Part shown: positions 44,870 through 55,629 of the stretch, piece after piece
How the letters are laid out: every line of letters starts with the position of its first letter
How positions within the stretch are numbered: position 1 is the first letter of the stretch
Assembly (NCBI RefSeq): GCF_024139115.2
Contig: NC_085139.1
Coordinates: 9,953,533-10,017,532 of the forward strand
Direction of reading: 5' to 3'
Origin: Armigeres subalbatus
Taxonomy: Eukaryota; Arthropoda; Insecta; Diptera; Culicidae
Length of the DNA: 64,000 nt
Program-made: the position numbers and the translations under genes
Notes under the pieces: model-generated
Told to the model about the DNA's origin: nothing
Databases searched by the model: none
What the model saw: the letters and a program-made list of their open reading frames with translations, nothing else

Positions 44870-47261
44870 CTCGATACCTCCCTAACAGGTCCCTTCAATA
44901 TCGAGCAAGGGAGAGTTCACTGTACATGAAGAAGACTTATATGTACTTCAAAGGCCACCCCGGGTTTCATTTGAGTAAATATTAATAATAGTAACATCGA
45001 CATAATAGCATTATAGCATTATAGCATAATTGAAAAGTACCTAAATCGATGTCTCCAGGAGCGTTTCAACACTGTAAAGGTTATTTGGGGATGCACGTTG
45101 CAAGATGCATCCTGAGAACAAGTGTCCGGTAGGCCAAAGGGGCCACACTCTTCTTTAGAAGGAACTCTGGCAATATGGGTACCGAATTTTTTGGAGTAAT
45201 TTCTGCAGGGGTGGCCACAGTCTGACATGAATATTATTATCGCTCTCTAACTCGATATTATATCCAATATCGAGTAAGGATGATTCCATAACTAGCTAAA
45301 AGAAGCCAGTGGTTACAGAACATTAAATTCGAGAGTGTTCATTCATCTTTTTATAAATCCAAGCCAATATAAATGTTGCCTTATTATTCATATCGACATG
45401 ATCCCGAACAATTCCATAAATTTATATCTCGTATTGCCAAAGTTTGTTTTGAATAAGTTTATTTATGGCCACTTCAAGCTCAGCGGTAGCTTATTTCTGT
45501 GATCTAGTCATTTCACGGCTAAATAAAACGGTCCAGAGGCCTTATTGATGTAATTAAATAACTTTAAGAGCAATAATTATTCACGAGGCGAAAATTAGCA
45601 CTCAACCCTATGCAGTGAAGTAGATTAGTTGGATGAAAGTTAGAAAAGGTTCGAGCCAAGTGGGTCCGGTTATTGAGCGGATCGAAGCATGCTATAGCTT
45701 TACGAGAGAACGTTACCATGCCGACCATTTGGAAGGAGGGAGGGGCGGATTGCGTCAAGCAGCTCACATGCCGATGGATGTTTCTTTTCGGTCCGATTGG
45801 TTTCGATTGCTGTGCGATTTGGTTCTGTTTCTCAATCGGTTTTGTTTTTATTTGTTTTTCACCTTGTTTCTATATGACTCTTTACAATATTTAACAAACA
45901 TTTTCTCCGTCTGTCAGCTGCATGAAAAGGGCGGTGTTGGTAATGGTTTATTTTCATGATATGAATTGGTTGGATTACTCTGCACAAATGAAATTCGAAC
46001 AGCTATCTGACAGTTTTTTTTGTATGATTGGGAGTTTTGAAAGGTGGTGGTGATGTTAGAAAGTAAGATTCGCGTTGGCTTTCCGTCATTCCTTTATGGG
46101 GTGATTTGAAAGATAGAATAACTTACACGAACACGATAGAGTTTAGTTTGTCGTTAGTAGTAGTTGATAGGTAAAGGAGTTATGATAGTTTGTTGGTTTG
46201 TTCTTGTTTTCGAATAGAGATATGTTGTTTTGTGTTTTGTGATGACTTTATAAAATTTGTTTTGCCTATCCTAGATGGGGTTTCAAGGAGTAGAAGAAGA
46301 ACGAAACTCATTCCTGTATGCAGGTTTCCAGAAGTACGAATGCAAACCGAAGGAAAGTATACAGAGTATTCACAATTGGCTGTATTTTAAGAATTTCCTT
46401 AATTAACACTTAGTTGACTGATTTTTTGTTTAATAATTTTCCTTGTTTGGTGTTTTATCTAGATGTTGAAAAACTTTTTGAAGCGAAAAAAGACACTGAA
46501 ACAAGAGGAAGTATCAATGACTAACAACGATCGTTTGTATGTTTTTTTTCCTTCTGAGTTTTTACATCGCACTTTTCTATTTCTTTTTCTCTGTGTATGT
46601 CATTCTTTCCTCTTCTCGCTGATTTCTTAAAAACATTTATAAAAATACGCTTTTGTGTCTTAACCCTCGGCCTCTCACTTACGCTAATAATACGATCATT
46701 TACGATTCCTTCGGCCGCATGTCAATTCTCGAATACTTGATCAGAGTCTATGTCGTTATGAATTTGAAATTGGACGAACACGACATACGAAATAAAAAAC
46801 CTCAACTCCTTGATCATGCGTTACTGAACAAATACAGAACTTTGAACAATACTTAACTAACACTGGATTTCTTTTGATTTTTCCAATCCTCCTTCAACGC
46901 GGATGAAAATGATCACCCTTTGGTTAACTTGATCAGTTTTGACAGTCGAATTAGTACAAAAATTCAACCCATTGTTTTCAAATGATTAAATCATAGCCAA
47001 AAATTTCGGATCACGTTGCCCTAAGAATTAGTATTCCCACACCTGCGAAGCAGAGTAAGTAGACCCGTGTGAGTAAGCGAATCCAGTCGAGTGAAAGCAT
47101 TGTTGACGGGAAGAAAGAAAAACAAAAACACTTTGTTAGATTTTATCTCACACCGTTTCCAGGAATTTCAGCACCCCGCAAATCGTATTTCACCTTAGTA
47201 AAAACATCAAAAGCATCTAATGATTAGTTAGATAATGCAGATACAGGAATTATTGACTTAC
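44870..47261. other. presumed intron or 3' flank of the collagen gene
   Basis: No repeats with ends and no convincing exon were found. The 108-codon frame at 45633 and the 67-codon frame at 46653 show no domain. The interval lies downstream of the last visible collagen exon on its strand. Confidence 0.35.
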
Positions 47262-47324
47262 CGGATGGCCTGCTTTTCCTACTGGACCGACTGGACCTGA
47301 ATCACCTCGCATTCCCATTGGACC
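47262..47324 (-). CDS. collagen gene, visible exon 4 (Gly-X-Y)
   Basis: 63 bp, 21 codons, seven unbroken Gly-X-Y triplets (GPMGMRGDSGPVGPVGKAGH). The acceptor is ATGACAG and the donor GTAAGTC. The exon is phase 0 at both ends, so it can be added or skipped without changing frame, as is common in collagen genes. Confidence 0.85.
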
Positions 47325-47400
47325 CTGTCATAGGAAACATAGAAACAATTCCAGAATTAGAATCAATTTCATTTTTCTCCTAAGAAACTTATTAACTCAC

Positions 47401-47610
47401 CGGCAGTCCCATCGGTCCATATTCGCCCTTCTGCCCCTTCTCTCCCCGATCGCCCTTTTTGCCGTCGTACCCCCGAGGACCGGGCTGTCCAGGATGACCG
47501 AGAGGTCCGGGTGGCCCGGGCGGACCCGGTGGCCCGTACACCATCTCCCCCCGGTACGGTTCATCGGCCATTCCCTCGTGATCCTGCCGCCGTCGCATCT
47601 TCCTAAACTT
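47401..47610 (-). CDS. collagen gene, visible exon 3 (short interruption then Gly-X-Y)
   Basis: 210 bp, 70 codons, phase 0 at both ends (acceptor TTTCCCAG, donor GTGAGTTAA). It starts with about 25 non-collagenous residues ([20 protein letters not shown] and GEMVY), a basic then acidic hinge, followed by 15 Gly-X-Y triplets rich in GPP, with [20 protein letters not shown] near the end. The internal Met is not a start, because the splice-supported frame extends upstream to the acceptor. Confidence 0.85.
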
Positions 47611-47680
47611 CTGGGAAACGTTGGAAAGGATATTGTTGATATGATAAACGCTTTTTAACAGTCACATAGAGAATACTCAC

Positions 47681-47841
47681 GCCATCTCCTCGATCTCCTT
47701 TGTCACCTTTTACACCCGGGTAGCCCGGCGGACCGGGAAGACCTGGTGGACCCATGAGTCCTGGAGGACCGATGTCGCCCGGGTCGCCCTTCTCTCCCGG
47801 TGGACCTTGGTAACCGGGGAGACCGGGGGGTCCTTCGATGC
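47681..47841 (-). CDS. collagen gene, visible exon 2 (Gly-X-Y)
   Basis: 161 bp. Enters in mid-codon (GC completing a Gly codon with the G from exon 1) after acceptor TTGGCAG and ends phase 0 before donor GTGAGTATT. It encodes an unbroken run [20 protein letters not shown] through [12 protein letters not shown]. Very proline-rich, as needed for a stable triple helix. No stop or interruption. Confidence 0.88.
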
Positions 47842-47900
47842 CTGCCAATAGAAACAAATGATTAGTTGCGCCACCTATGTTGTCTGGATTGAATCATCAC

Positions 47901-48087
47901 CTGGTTCTCCGGGCATTCCATCCAACCCCCGAGGGCCAAGCGAACCCGGTGCACCGACTTCTCCAGCGTCACCTTTGTGTCCCGGTAGACCATCCCGACC
48001 TGGTAGACCCGGAGGTCCGGGTGGACCCGAAGGGCCGCGGAACTGTGCTAACGTTGCTTCATCGTAGTCGTCATCCTTGTTGGGGCC
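47901..48087 (-). CDS. collagen gene, visible exon 1 (acidic linker then Gly-X-Y)
   Basis: 187 bp, entering at phase 0 after acceptor CACCTTTAG and leaving one base (G) that pairs with exon 2 across donor GTGATGATT. It begins [19 protein letters not shown], an acidic linker, then [19 protein letters not shown] and more triplets to [10 protein letters not shown]. Across the four exons the product is a secreted extracellular-matrix chain with triple-helical blocks separated by short interruptions. That pattern fits a multiplexin (collagen XV/XVIII-like) or another short non-fibrillar collagen better than a fibrillar chain. It lacks the long uninterrupted exons of type IV chains. Signal peptide, trimerisation and C-terminal domains are outside the window. 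Gene identity is uncertain. Confidence 0.88.
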
Positions 48088-48091
48088 CTAA

Positions 48092-49560
48092 AGGTGCATT
48101 GACGCGTGTGGCGAAAGGAAAACATGGTAAATTAATCAATATTGCATGGTTCAATAAATCACCCCCAGTCAGATCGGGCGGGAAAATGTAGGCAGGCAAC
48201 ACGCCAGCAAAAAAAAGCGCATTCCGCCCATGGCTTAATATTTAAATAAATGTTCCAATGTAGCAATGAATGCCACGCAGTAGAACAGGAAAACAACACG
48301 AAATTAATTCGCACAGATTCTCGCCTACTTCGCTTTGGCTGTCAGATTTTTCGTTCACTGCCAGTGTGGATGCAGATTTCGAAAAACTCTTCCGCAAAAA
48401 GTCGGCTGCGGTGTGTTACGAAAAGGGTGACGTGGGATGCACCACACTATAGGGTTATGGCAGATATTGCCGACCAGAATCAACGAAAACGACGTTCAAG
48501 TACGATTGACCGATTTTAAACAAAATTAAAGAATTTTGTCGGCAATTATGCATTCTAAATAATTTTCAATTTTGGTAGATCGATGCTTCAAAATGAGCTG
48601 AAAAAATATTACATTATTGGTTGACATGTAGCTTTTAGTTAACTTTTAGTTTAACTTCGGTAATTAGACTCCGAACGGAAACATCAACCATAACCCTACG
48701 TACCCACAACGCTTGCTGTGAACGGAAAGGGTACCCGACAGACAGATGGATGATTTTATGTCTGCCAGTGCGCCATTCCTTGGATGCGTCGTCGAGAGGA
48801 ACGTGTGAGGTGCACGTGCGCTGGACGCGGAGCCAAGAGCGGCGAATTTATTGCGAAAATAACTTCGGCTTGTTCGACTCGCCTACTGATGCTGATGATG
48901 GTCGTCATAACACTCTTAGCGAGCTGTCTCGGTGGCGTCTGTTCGGGCAAATATGAACTCGACGGCGAAGGGATTTTCTCCAAATGCTGATTTGTTGTTT
49001 TTGAGTTTGTTTTGCTCATACTTTTCGAGTTTGTTGACTGTTTTGTAATTATACGGCGCATGGTGCTCATCTAGTTGGCCATGATTCATAGATGCTAAGT
49101 ATGTAAGTACTTGCTAGTGGTGTGGTGGAATTCGATTGATTGGTTTCTTTGATTTCAGTTACTTCGCAAGTAAAAGAGCTCAATACTTCTCTCTCGACGA
49201 CATCCTCCACACATTTCAATGAAGTTTCATCCTCTTCCCATGAAAATTGTAGCCTTGTTACTTATTCTGATGCATTGAATATTTTCAAAATCTCTGCGTA
49301 GTTTGGTCTGCGCTATTTAATATAGGTTTGAAAATCATAAAAAAATCGCTGGTTTGCATAACACGTGCGAAACAGCGTGCGTGAACTACATTTCTGCAAC
49401 TTTGGAAAACTAAAAAAAGGAAATTTTTATTCACCTCTACCCTCATTGTCGGACCATCGTAGCTTTTGAACCAATCCAATCCTTCGAATAACTTTCCTAC
49501 TTATTTTATTTTGCTGTTGTGCATTTCAACGTGAAACCTAGAACGCTGCTGAGACGGAAT
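48092..49560. other. presumed collagen intron or upstream flank
   Basis: No further Gly-X-Y coding was found on the minus strand. The frame at 48756-49070 (minus) is Ser/Thr-rich with no domain. 48740-48960 is GC-richer than its surroundings. Confidence 0.35.
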
Positions 49561-49562
49561 TA

Positions 49563-49760
49563 GGTTCTGCAGCATGACGTCACGAATGAATGCGGTCCTC
49601 GTCAAATGAACGTTTTTGACAGTTCAGTAGTACTTTCCACTGACTCCGACGAGGACTCCGACAAGGTTCGAGTTCGTGATTGGTTGGCTGCCTCCGAGTC
49701 CAACGCGAAGTACTACTAATCTGTCATCAGTTTGAGGTTAGATACAGACGCTGCAGAACC
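49563..49760. mobile_element. 198-bp MITE with TA target site
   Basis: GGTTCTGCAGC and GCTGCAGAACC are exact inverted ends. TA flanks both (49561-49562, 49761-49762), with ATTAGG/CCTAAT symmetry outside. No coding potential. Confidence 0.7.
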
Positions 49761-49830
49761 TAATGGGTTTACGGAAAATTTGATCAAATTACCAAAGTTA
49801 ATTTGACAGCTGATTCAGTATGGAAGAAAT

Positions 49831-50709
49831 GTCACTTTTCCGTACGGAATAATGGTACCGCCATCGGGGGTGAGAATGGGTCATCGCTCTCACCGGCAGC
49901 CTGGAGGTCGGATAGTAAAATCGTTCAAAAAGGTCTCTTATATTTTAGTCTGCTTGCCCTCCGATACATTCAATCTATTCTACAAGCATTCTAAGAGTGA
50001 AATCAGTAGTGATTCATTTTGGTTGCAAATTTTCGAATACTATTCTAGTTTGAATTTGAGCCAAAATAGAACAAACTCACAGGCTTCCCCAGCAGTGTTC
50101 TATTCATGTGTGATTGTTTTTCCATTAAATATATGCAGCAGCAAGAGGAAGGCGCGGTTAATGCAAAGTGGATTGATCCGTACATAAAATGACGCATTCA
50201 TGCATCAAAACAATTGAAAATTTTTTGAATCTCGTGATTGATTCGTGGTTCAAATGCAGAAAATAGAACTGAGCGGTATAACAGTTTTAAACTTTTGAAT
50301 CTCGACTGTTATAAAAAATGAATCTTGAGCCCCTGCTGGGAAAGTGCATAATTGAGATTCATATTCAAACCACGGGACTGTCACTTGTATACCTCCACCA
50401 CAGTTTGTTTCGTAGTCAACATTGGAAATTCCGCACTGACAGCCATAAGGATAATCACGGGAAGAAAAGAGATAGGTGCGATCCACACTGACAGTTCCAT
50501 AATCGAAAAGCAGAAGAAAAGAGACTGCATCTATACTACGAAAATACAACCAAAACATCAGACCCCCGATTCAAACTGGCAGCCCCCAACGATTTGAATC
50601 ACTGCTGATTTTACTCTAAGTACTTGAAACAGTGACTCATTCTCACCCTCATTTGACCCATTGTCACCCCCGACGACGGTACGGAATATTTTTGTAAGGA
50701 AAAGTGACA
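49831..50709. mobile_element. 879-bp element with inverted GTCACTTTTCC ends
   Basis: GTCACTTTTCCGTACGGAAT faces GGAAAAGTGAC. Inside the ends, GGTACCG and ATCGGGGGTGAGAATGGGTC face TGACCCATTGTCACCCCCGA and CGGTACGGAATATT. No TSD fixed. Internal ORFs lack domains. Confidence 0.6.
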
Positions 50710-51430
50710 GCTCCATTTACAGCAGGCGTTATCAGGGTTACGAAATTTTCTCTACTTGTCTGCTCCGTACTGCTCACGGAATTTCAAAGCGGAATCATTC
50801 CGTGATCATTCCGTATCCTATTTATTTGCACAGTACTTTTCAGCAGCGTACTAGCCTCAAAAAGGAGTAAGGATGAATGAAGAATTTTTTAATTATTTTA
50901 ATAAAATAAATTTTACTCATACTATTCCTATACTTTTTCGCTCAATTAGAGAATTCTTTTTGGATATCGAAGCGACCGCAAATTTTGGTAAATAAATATC
51001 TGAACGCTTCTATGTAATTCAATTAGGATGGAATCAGATGCGCATCCACGTTCCGAGTCGTGGGTAGGACAATTAGGAAAGGCCAATTCGGGCAAAAAAT
51101 CTCATATTAACATTAGCATTAAGCGATTCGCATAAATTTTAAGGTGTAAAACCCTAGACTCTTGTATGGGAGTAGCATCTCTGCTGGAATCCGTTACCAC
51201 CGAGGCACTCTCCAACAGTCGAGATCTCCCCTGGCCACGTGCTTGCGAATATTTTAGGGGGAAAATGGACACCTATTAAAGAAAGGTGCCGAGAAGGAGA
51301 ACTCTACGACATCTCAAAAGAGACTTTGCAACTATTAGTGTGGAAGGCATAACAGTAGGAAACGTTTTGGTGAAATACGAAAAACATAAAAAAAAATAAT
51401 AATAATAAGACATGCATAATATGGAAGAGA
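50710..51430. other. unassigned AT-rich stretch
   Basis: No gene or element recognised. Confidence 0.3.
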
Positions 51431-51439
51431 CGAGCCTGC

Positions 51440-51535
51440 GTTCGAGCCCACGACCTCCTGCTTATAGTGGGCTTCGTAGCCGTGCGGTTAGCGACCACCT
51501 AGCTTGTCTCCGACTGGGCAACCGTTCTGGTGTTG
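51440..51535 (+). repeat. tRNA-related SINE head fragment
   Basis: CGTAGCCGTGCGGTTAGCGA matches the SINE A-box region. The B box and tail are not recognisable. Confidence 0.45.
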
Positions 51536-51542
51536 AGAAACC

Positions 51543-51735
51543 GCCCAAGCAACCAAAAGTTCACATTTATTCCATACCGAACCAATTAATTCACTCTTGG
51601 TTCACATTGAGTTCCAAGCACCTTAACAAAACTTCAAAGTTCACTTTTGCGCTCCAGCCATACAAAAAATTACTTAAAATGCAAGATGATTAAACCAACA
51701 CATCCCATCTTATCCGTATTTTTGGTTGCTTGGGC
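51543..51735. mobile_element. 193-bp foldback MITE
   Basis: Perfect 16-bp inverted ends GCCCAAGCAACCAAAA and TTTTGGTTGCTTGGGC. No clear TSD. Confidence 0.7.
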
Positions 51736-52069
51736 GATGCACACTCTACGTATACTGCCGATGAAAGCATAACCGTCTCATGTTGATATGAAATCCATTT
51801 CAATATGGACCAGTTATGCTTGTGGTGGCAATATATCCAATCCTAAAATATTTAATCAGGACTTGAAAAGTTCTTTCGGAGAATACTTCAATTTCAAGAA
51901 CAAACATTACTTATCCAAGATTATTGGGGCCTTCCAAAAAGCTGACATACAGGATTATCGAATATCTTTTCAAACTTTCAGCAGAAGTCACGGATCACAG
52001 AAATTTGTATAAATCATCAATGGTTTCAATCAATTATTTCCAACTGCTAGAAGTTTATAAACTTTACAA

Positions 52070-52206
52070 ATTACGTAACGCTTAGAGGGGAAAGGGGAGG
52101 TTTAGTGAAGTGTAACGATCTATACAAAATTTCCAGATGTTTCATACAAAAAAAGTGACATAGGGGGGAGGGGGGTTGTAAAAGTCCAATTTTTGCGTTA
52201 CGTAAT
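52070..52206. mobile_element. 137-bp MITE with ATTACGTAACGC ends
   Basis: ATTACGTAACGC faces GCGTTACGTAAT exactly. The inside is G-rich on one strand (GGGGGGAGGGGGG). A related fragment lies at 24875-24945 (CTTCATACAAAAAGTATGAC, GCATTACGTAAT). Confidence 0.75.
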
Positions 52207-52426
52207 TAACGGATCTTCAGAAATGGTTATGAATCTTGCGACTCAAAGCAAACTACCGAGACATCGCATGATTGACAAACAATGTTTTTGAGAACTCATA
52301 AATATGTACCATCCAAATTTCAAGCGAGATTTCGGATATTTGTGGTTCCTCAGATTTCAATAAATCTTCTGACGTTTGTATAAAACTTTTTCCCTGGGCT
52401 AATTAGAAGCCATTTAAACAGCAACA

Positions 52427-53160
52427 TGTGCAAGAATGGATGTGCAAGCTGAGGATTAAAGGCCGTTTCTTCAACTATAGCATCATCAACGTGAACTGCC
52501 TACACGAAGGGAGACCCGACGACGAGAAAGAAGCGTTCTATGCACAGCTGGAGCAGACATACGATGGATGCCCACTACGGGACGTCAAAATCGTCATCGG
52601 TAACACGAACGCACAGGTAGGAAGGGAGGAAATGTTTGGACCGGTCATCGGACCGGATAGTCTGCACACCGTATCGAATGACAACGGCCAACGATGAATA
52701 AACTTCACAGCCTCCCGCGGATTGATAGTCCGAAGCACCTTCTTTCTCCGCAAAAATATCCACAAGGCCACATGGAGATCACCTAACCAAGGAACGGAAA
52801 ACCAAATCGACCACGTTCTAATCGACGGTAAATTCTTCTCCGACATCACGAACGTCCGCACTTACCGCAGTGCGAATATTGAATCCGACCACTACCTCGT
52901 TGCAGTATGCCTGCGCTCAAAACTCTCGACGGTGTACAACACGCGTCGAAGTCAGACGCTGCGGCTTAATATTGGGCGGCTACAAGACGGTAGACTAGCC
53001 CAAGAATACGCACAGCAACTGGAAGTGGCACTCCCAACGGAAGAGCAGCTAGGCGCAGAGTATCTTGAAGATGGCTGGAGAGATATTCGAACCTCCATTG
53101 GTAGCACCGCAACCGCTGCACTTGGCACGGTGGCCCCTGGTTCAGAGAAACGACTGGTAT
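52427..53160 (+). pseudogene. RTE endonuclease and linker (copy 2)
   Basis: Reads CKLRIKGRFFNYSIINVNC and DVKIVIGNTNAQVGREEMFG (usual GDxNAQVG has D changed to N), then a stop at 52695. A second frame reads RSPNQGTENQIDHVLIDGKF and NIESDHYLVAVCLRSKL, containing the SDH catalytic motif. Further shifts lead into the linker (NDWYDGECEQLVEEKNAAWA in the frame at 53065). An in-frame stop occurs at 53332-53334. Confidence 0.75.
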
Positions 53161-53508
53161 GACGGCGAATGTGAGCAGTTAGTAGAAGAGAAGAATGCAG
53201 CATGGGCGAGATTGCTGCAACACCGCACGAGGGCGAACGAGGCACGATATAAACAGGCGCGGAACAGACAAAACTCAATTTTCCGGAGGAAAAAGCGCCA
53301 GCAGGGAGATCGAGACCGTGAAGAGACGGAGTAACTGCACCGCGCTAATAACACACGAAAGTTCTATAAGAAGTTGAACCGTTCACGTAAGGGCCACGTG
53401 CCACAGCCTTATATGTGCAAGGACATAAACGGGAACCTTCTTATGAACGAGCGTGAGGTGTTCCAAAAGTAACGGCGGCGGCACTACGAAGAGCACCTGA
53501 ATGGCGAT

Positions 53509-54333
53509 GTGGCAGACGAAGATAGCGATATGGTGATGGACCTGGGAGAACGCGCGCAGGACATAATCTTACCGGCTCCGGATCTCCAGGAAATCCAGGA
53601 GGAGATTGGCCGGCTGAAGAACAACAAAGCCCCTGGGGTTGACCAACTACCAGGAGAACTATTTAAACACGGTGGTGAGGCACTGGCTAGAGGGCTACAC
53701 TGGGTCATTACCAAGATTTGGGAGGAGGAAGTTTTGCCACAGGAGTGGATGGAAGGTGTCGTGTGTCCCATCTACAAAAAGGGCGATCAGCTGGAGTGTA
53801 GCAACTACCGCGCAATCACATTGTTGAGCGCCGCCTACAAGGTACTCTCCCAAATTTTATGCCGTCGACTATCACCAATTGCAAGGGAGTTCGTGCGGCA
53901 GTACCAGGCGGGTTTTTTGGGCGAACGTTCCACCACGGACCAGGTGTTCGCCATTCGCCATTCGGGACCAGCTTTCCGGGACCAGGGTTTCCGGATAAAC
54001 TGACACGGTTGATAAAAGCGACGATGGATCGGGTGATGTGCGTAGTTCGAGTTACAGGGGCGTTCTCGAGTCCCTTCGAAACCAGCAGAGGGCTACGGCA
54101 AGGTGATGGTCTCTCGTATCTGCTATTCAACATCGCTTTGGAAGGGGTAATACGAAGAGCAGGGATTACAAGTGGTACAATTTTCAATAAGTCCGTCCAG
54201 CTATTTGGCTTCGCGGACGACATAGATATTATGGCACGTAACTTTGACATGATGGAGGAAGCCTACATCAGACTGAAGAGGGAACCTAAGCGGATCGGAC
54301 TAGTCAGCAACACGTCGAAGACAATGTACATGA
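53509..54333 (+). pseudogene. RTE reverse transcriptase core (copy 2), motif A deleted
   Basis: LKNNKAPGVDQLPGELFKHG, LPQEWMEGVVCPIYKKGDQL, SNYRAITLLSAAYKVLSQIL and FVRQYQAGFLGERSTTDQVF are motifs 0-2. The normal continuation to motif A is missing, replaced by an unrelated junction near 53955-53990. The other frame then gives FPDKLTRLIKATMDRVM, LRQGDGLSYLLFNIALEGVI (motif B) and FADDIDIM at 54210-54233 (motif C). It is a dead enzyme. Confidence 0.8.
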
Positions 54334-54414
54334 TAGGAAGAGGTTCAAGATGATGATGATGATGATGGTCCCGCCACATACCCCTACAAGAACCATCCAT
54401 CAAGAGACGACAAT

Positions 54415-55023
54415 GTGAGCCACCCACCGCGAGTTTGCATCGGTGGTGACGAAATCGAGGTGGTAGAAGAATTTGTGTACTTGGGCTCACTGGTGACTGC
54501 CGAAAATGACACCAGCAGAGAAATCTGGAGACGCATAGTGGCTGGAAATCGTACATACTTTGGACTCCGCAAGACGCTACGATCGAATAGAGTTCGCCGC
54601 CGTACCAAACTGACAATCTACAAAACGCTCATTAGACCGGTAGTCCTCTACGGACACGAGACCTGGACGATGCTCGTGGAGGACCAACGCGCACTTGGAG
54701 TTTTCGAAAGGAAAGTGCTGCGTACCATCTATGGTGGAGTGCTGCGTACCATCTATGGTGGGGTGCAGATGGCGGACGGTACGTGGAGGAGGCGAATGAA
54801 CCACGAGTTGCATCAGCTGTTGGGAGAACCATCCATCGTTCACACCACGAAAATCGGAAGACTGCGGTGGGCCAGGCACGTAGCCAGAATGTCGGACAGT
54901 AATCCGGTGAAAATGGCTCTCGACAACGATCCGACGGGCACAAGAAGGCGAGCTGCGCAGCGGGCAAGGTGGATCGATCAAATTGAAGATGACTTGCGGA
55001 CCCTCCGTAGACTGCGTGGTTAG
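54415..55023 (+). pseudogene. RTE C-terminal domain (copy 2)
   Basis: IEVVEEFVYLGSLVTAENDT, IYKTLIRPVVLYGHETWTML, FERKVLRTIYGGV and LRWARHVARMSDSNPVKMAL to a stop in the RRLRG region. An 8-codon segment (LRTIYGGV) is exactly duplicated in tandem at about 54718-54764. A GATGAT microsatellite at about 54350-54368 separates it from the RT core. Confidence 0.8.
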
Positions 55024-55189
55024 CGACGTGTAGCCATGGACCGAGCCGAATGGAGAAGACTCTTATATACCGCACAGGCCACTTCAGCCTTAGTCTGAAT
55101 AAATAATAAATAATAATCCCACTAAAAAGGTAAAACCAAACGATTGAATCGAGAAGGGCATCGTCATCACTAGGTGGATTTTTCTGGGT

Positions 55190-55600
55190 TTTTCTCTCTT
55201 TTCACAATTAACAATAATGAGTCACAAGGGAAATGTCTCACTTCAAATTTCTTACTCCCCATCTCTCGTTTCACACTTCACACTTTTTATTCCTAACTTC
55301 CCAACTCTCATTTGTCAATAATAACTTAATACTTTTCACATTCACATTGGTTAGACCAAAGACATTTATGGTCTGTTTGGCCAATCTATTCGCCCAAACG
55401 ACTTTTTTGGCCAAAAAACATGTTTGACTGAATGACATTTTCGCCATATGACCTGTTCCGCTAAACGACATTTTCGGCCGTATGACTCGTTTGACTAAAT
55501 GATCCTTTCTGCAAAACGACTATTTCGAATGAACGGCGTTTTTGGCATGACTATTTCGGTCAAATGACTTCGGTCGATTGACCCTGTCGAACATATGTTG
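55190..55600. repeat. GAAGTGAG and GGCCGAAA-type repeat fragment
   Basis: 55190-55330 is the T/C-rich form of the simple repeat. 55365-55600 holds units such as TTTTTGGCCAAAAAAC and CGGCCGTATGACTCG spaced about 20 bp. It matches the core-plus-arm order of the foldback at 14424-15362. Confidence 0.65.
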
Positions 55601-55629
55601 CTTTCAGCTGGTTTTCGGCCCAATATAAA

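Larger units (their letters stand above)
52427..55118 (+). mobile_element. RTE-clade LINE, JAM1-like, defective copy 2
   Basis: Same domain order as the copy at 35-2660. It is truncated within the endonuclease, has multiple frameshifts and a deletion removing RT motif A. The 3' end is AATAAATAATAAATAATAAT. The two copies differ at many sites, so they represent separate families or old insertions. Confidence 0.85.

Noticed and set aside
45633..45959. 108-codon ORF as a gene
   Set aside because: Hydrophobic C-terminal half looks like AT-rich translation; no start context, domain or splice partner.
47858..48191. Plus-strand ORFs opposite the collagen exons
   Set aside because: They are antisense shadows of the Gly-X-Y codons; splice sites and frame support only the minus strand.
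48756..49070. Ser/Thr-rich minus-strand ORF as the upstream collagen exon
   Set aside because: No Gly-X-Y repeats, and no acceptor or donor joining it to 48087.
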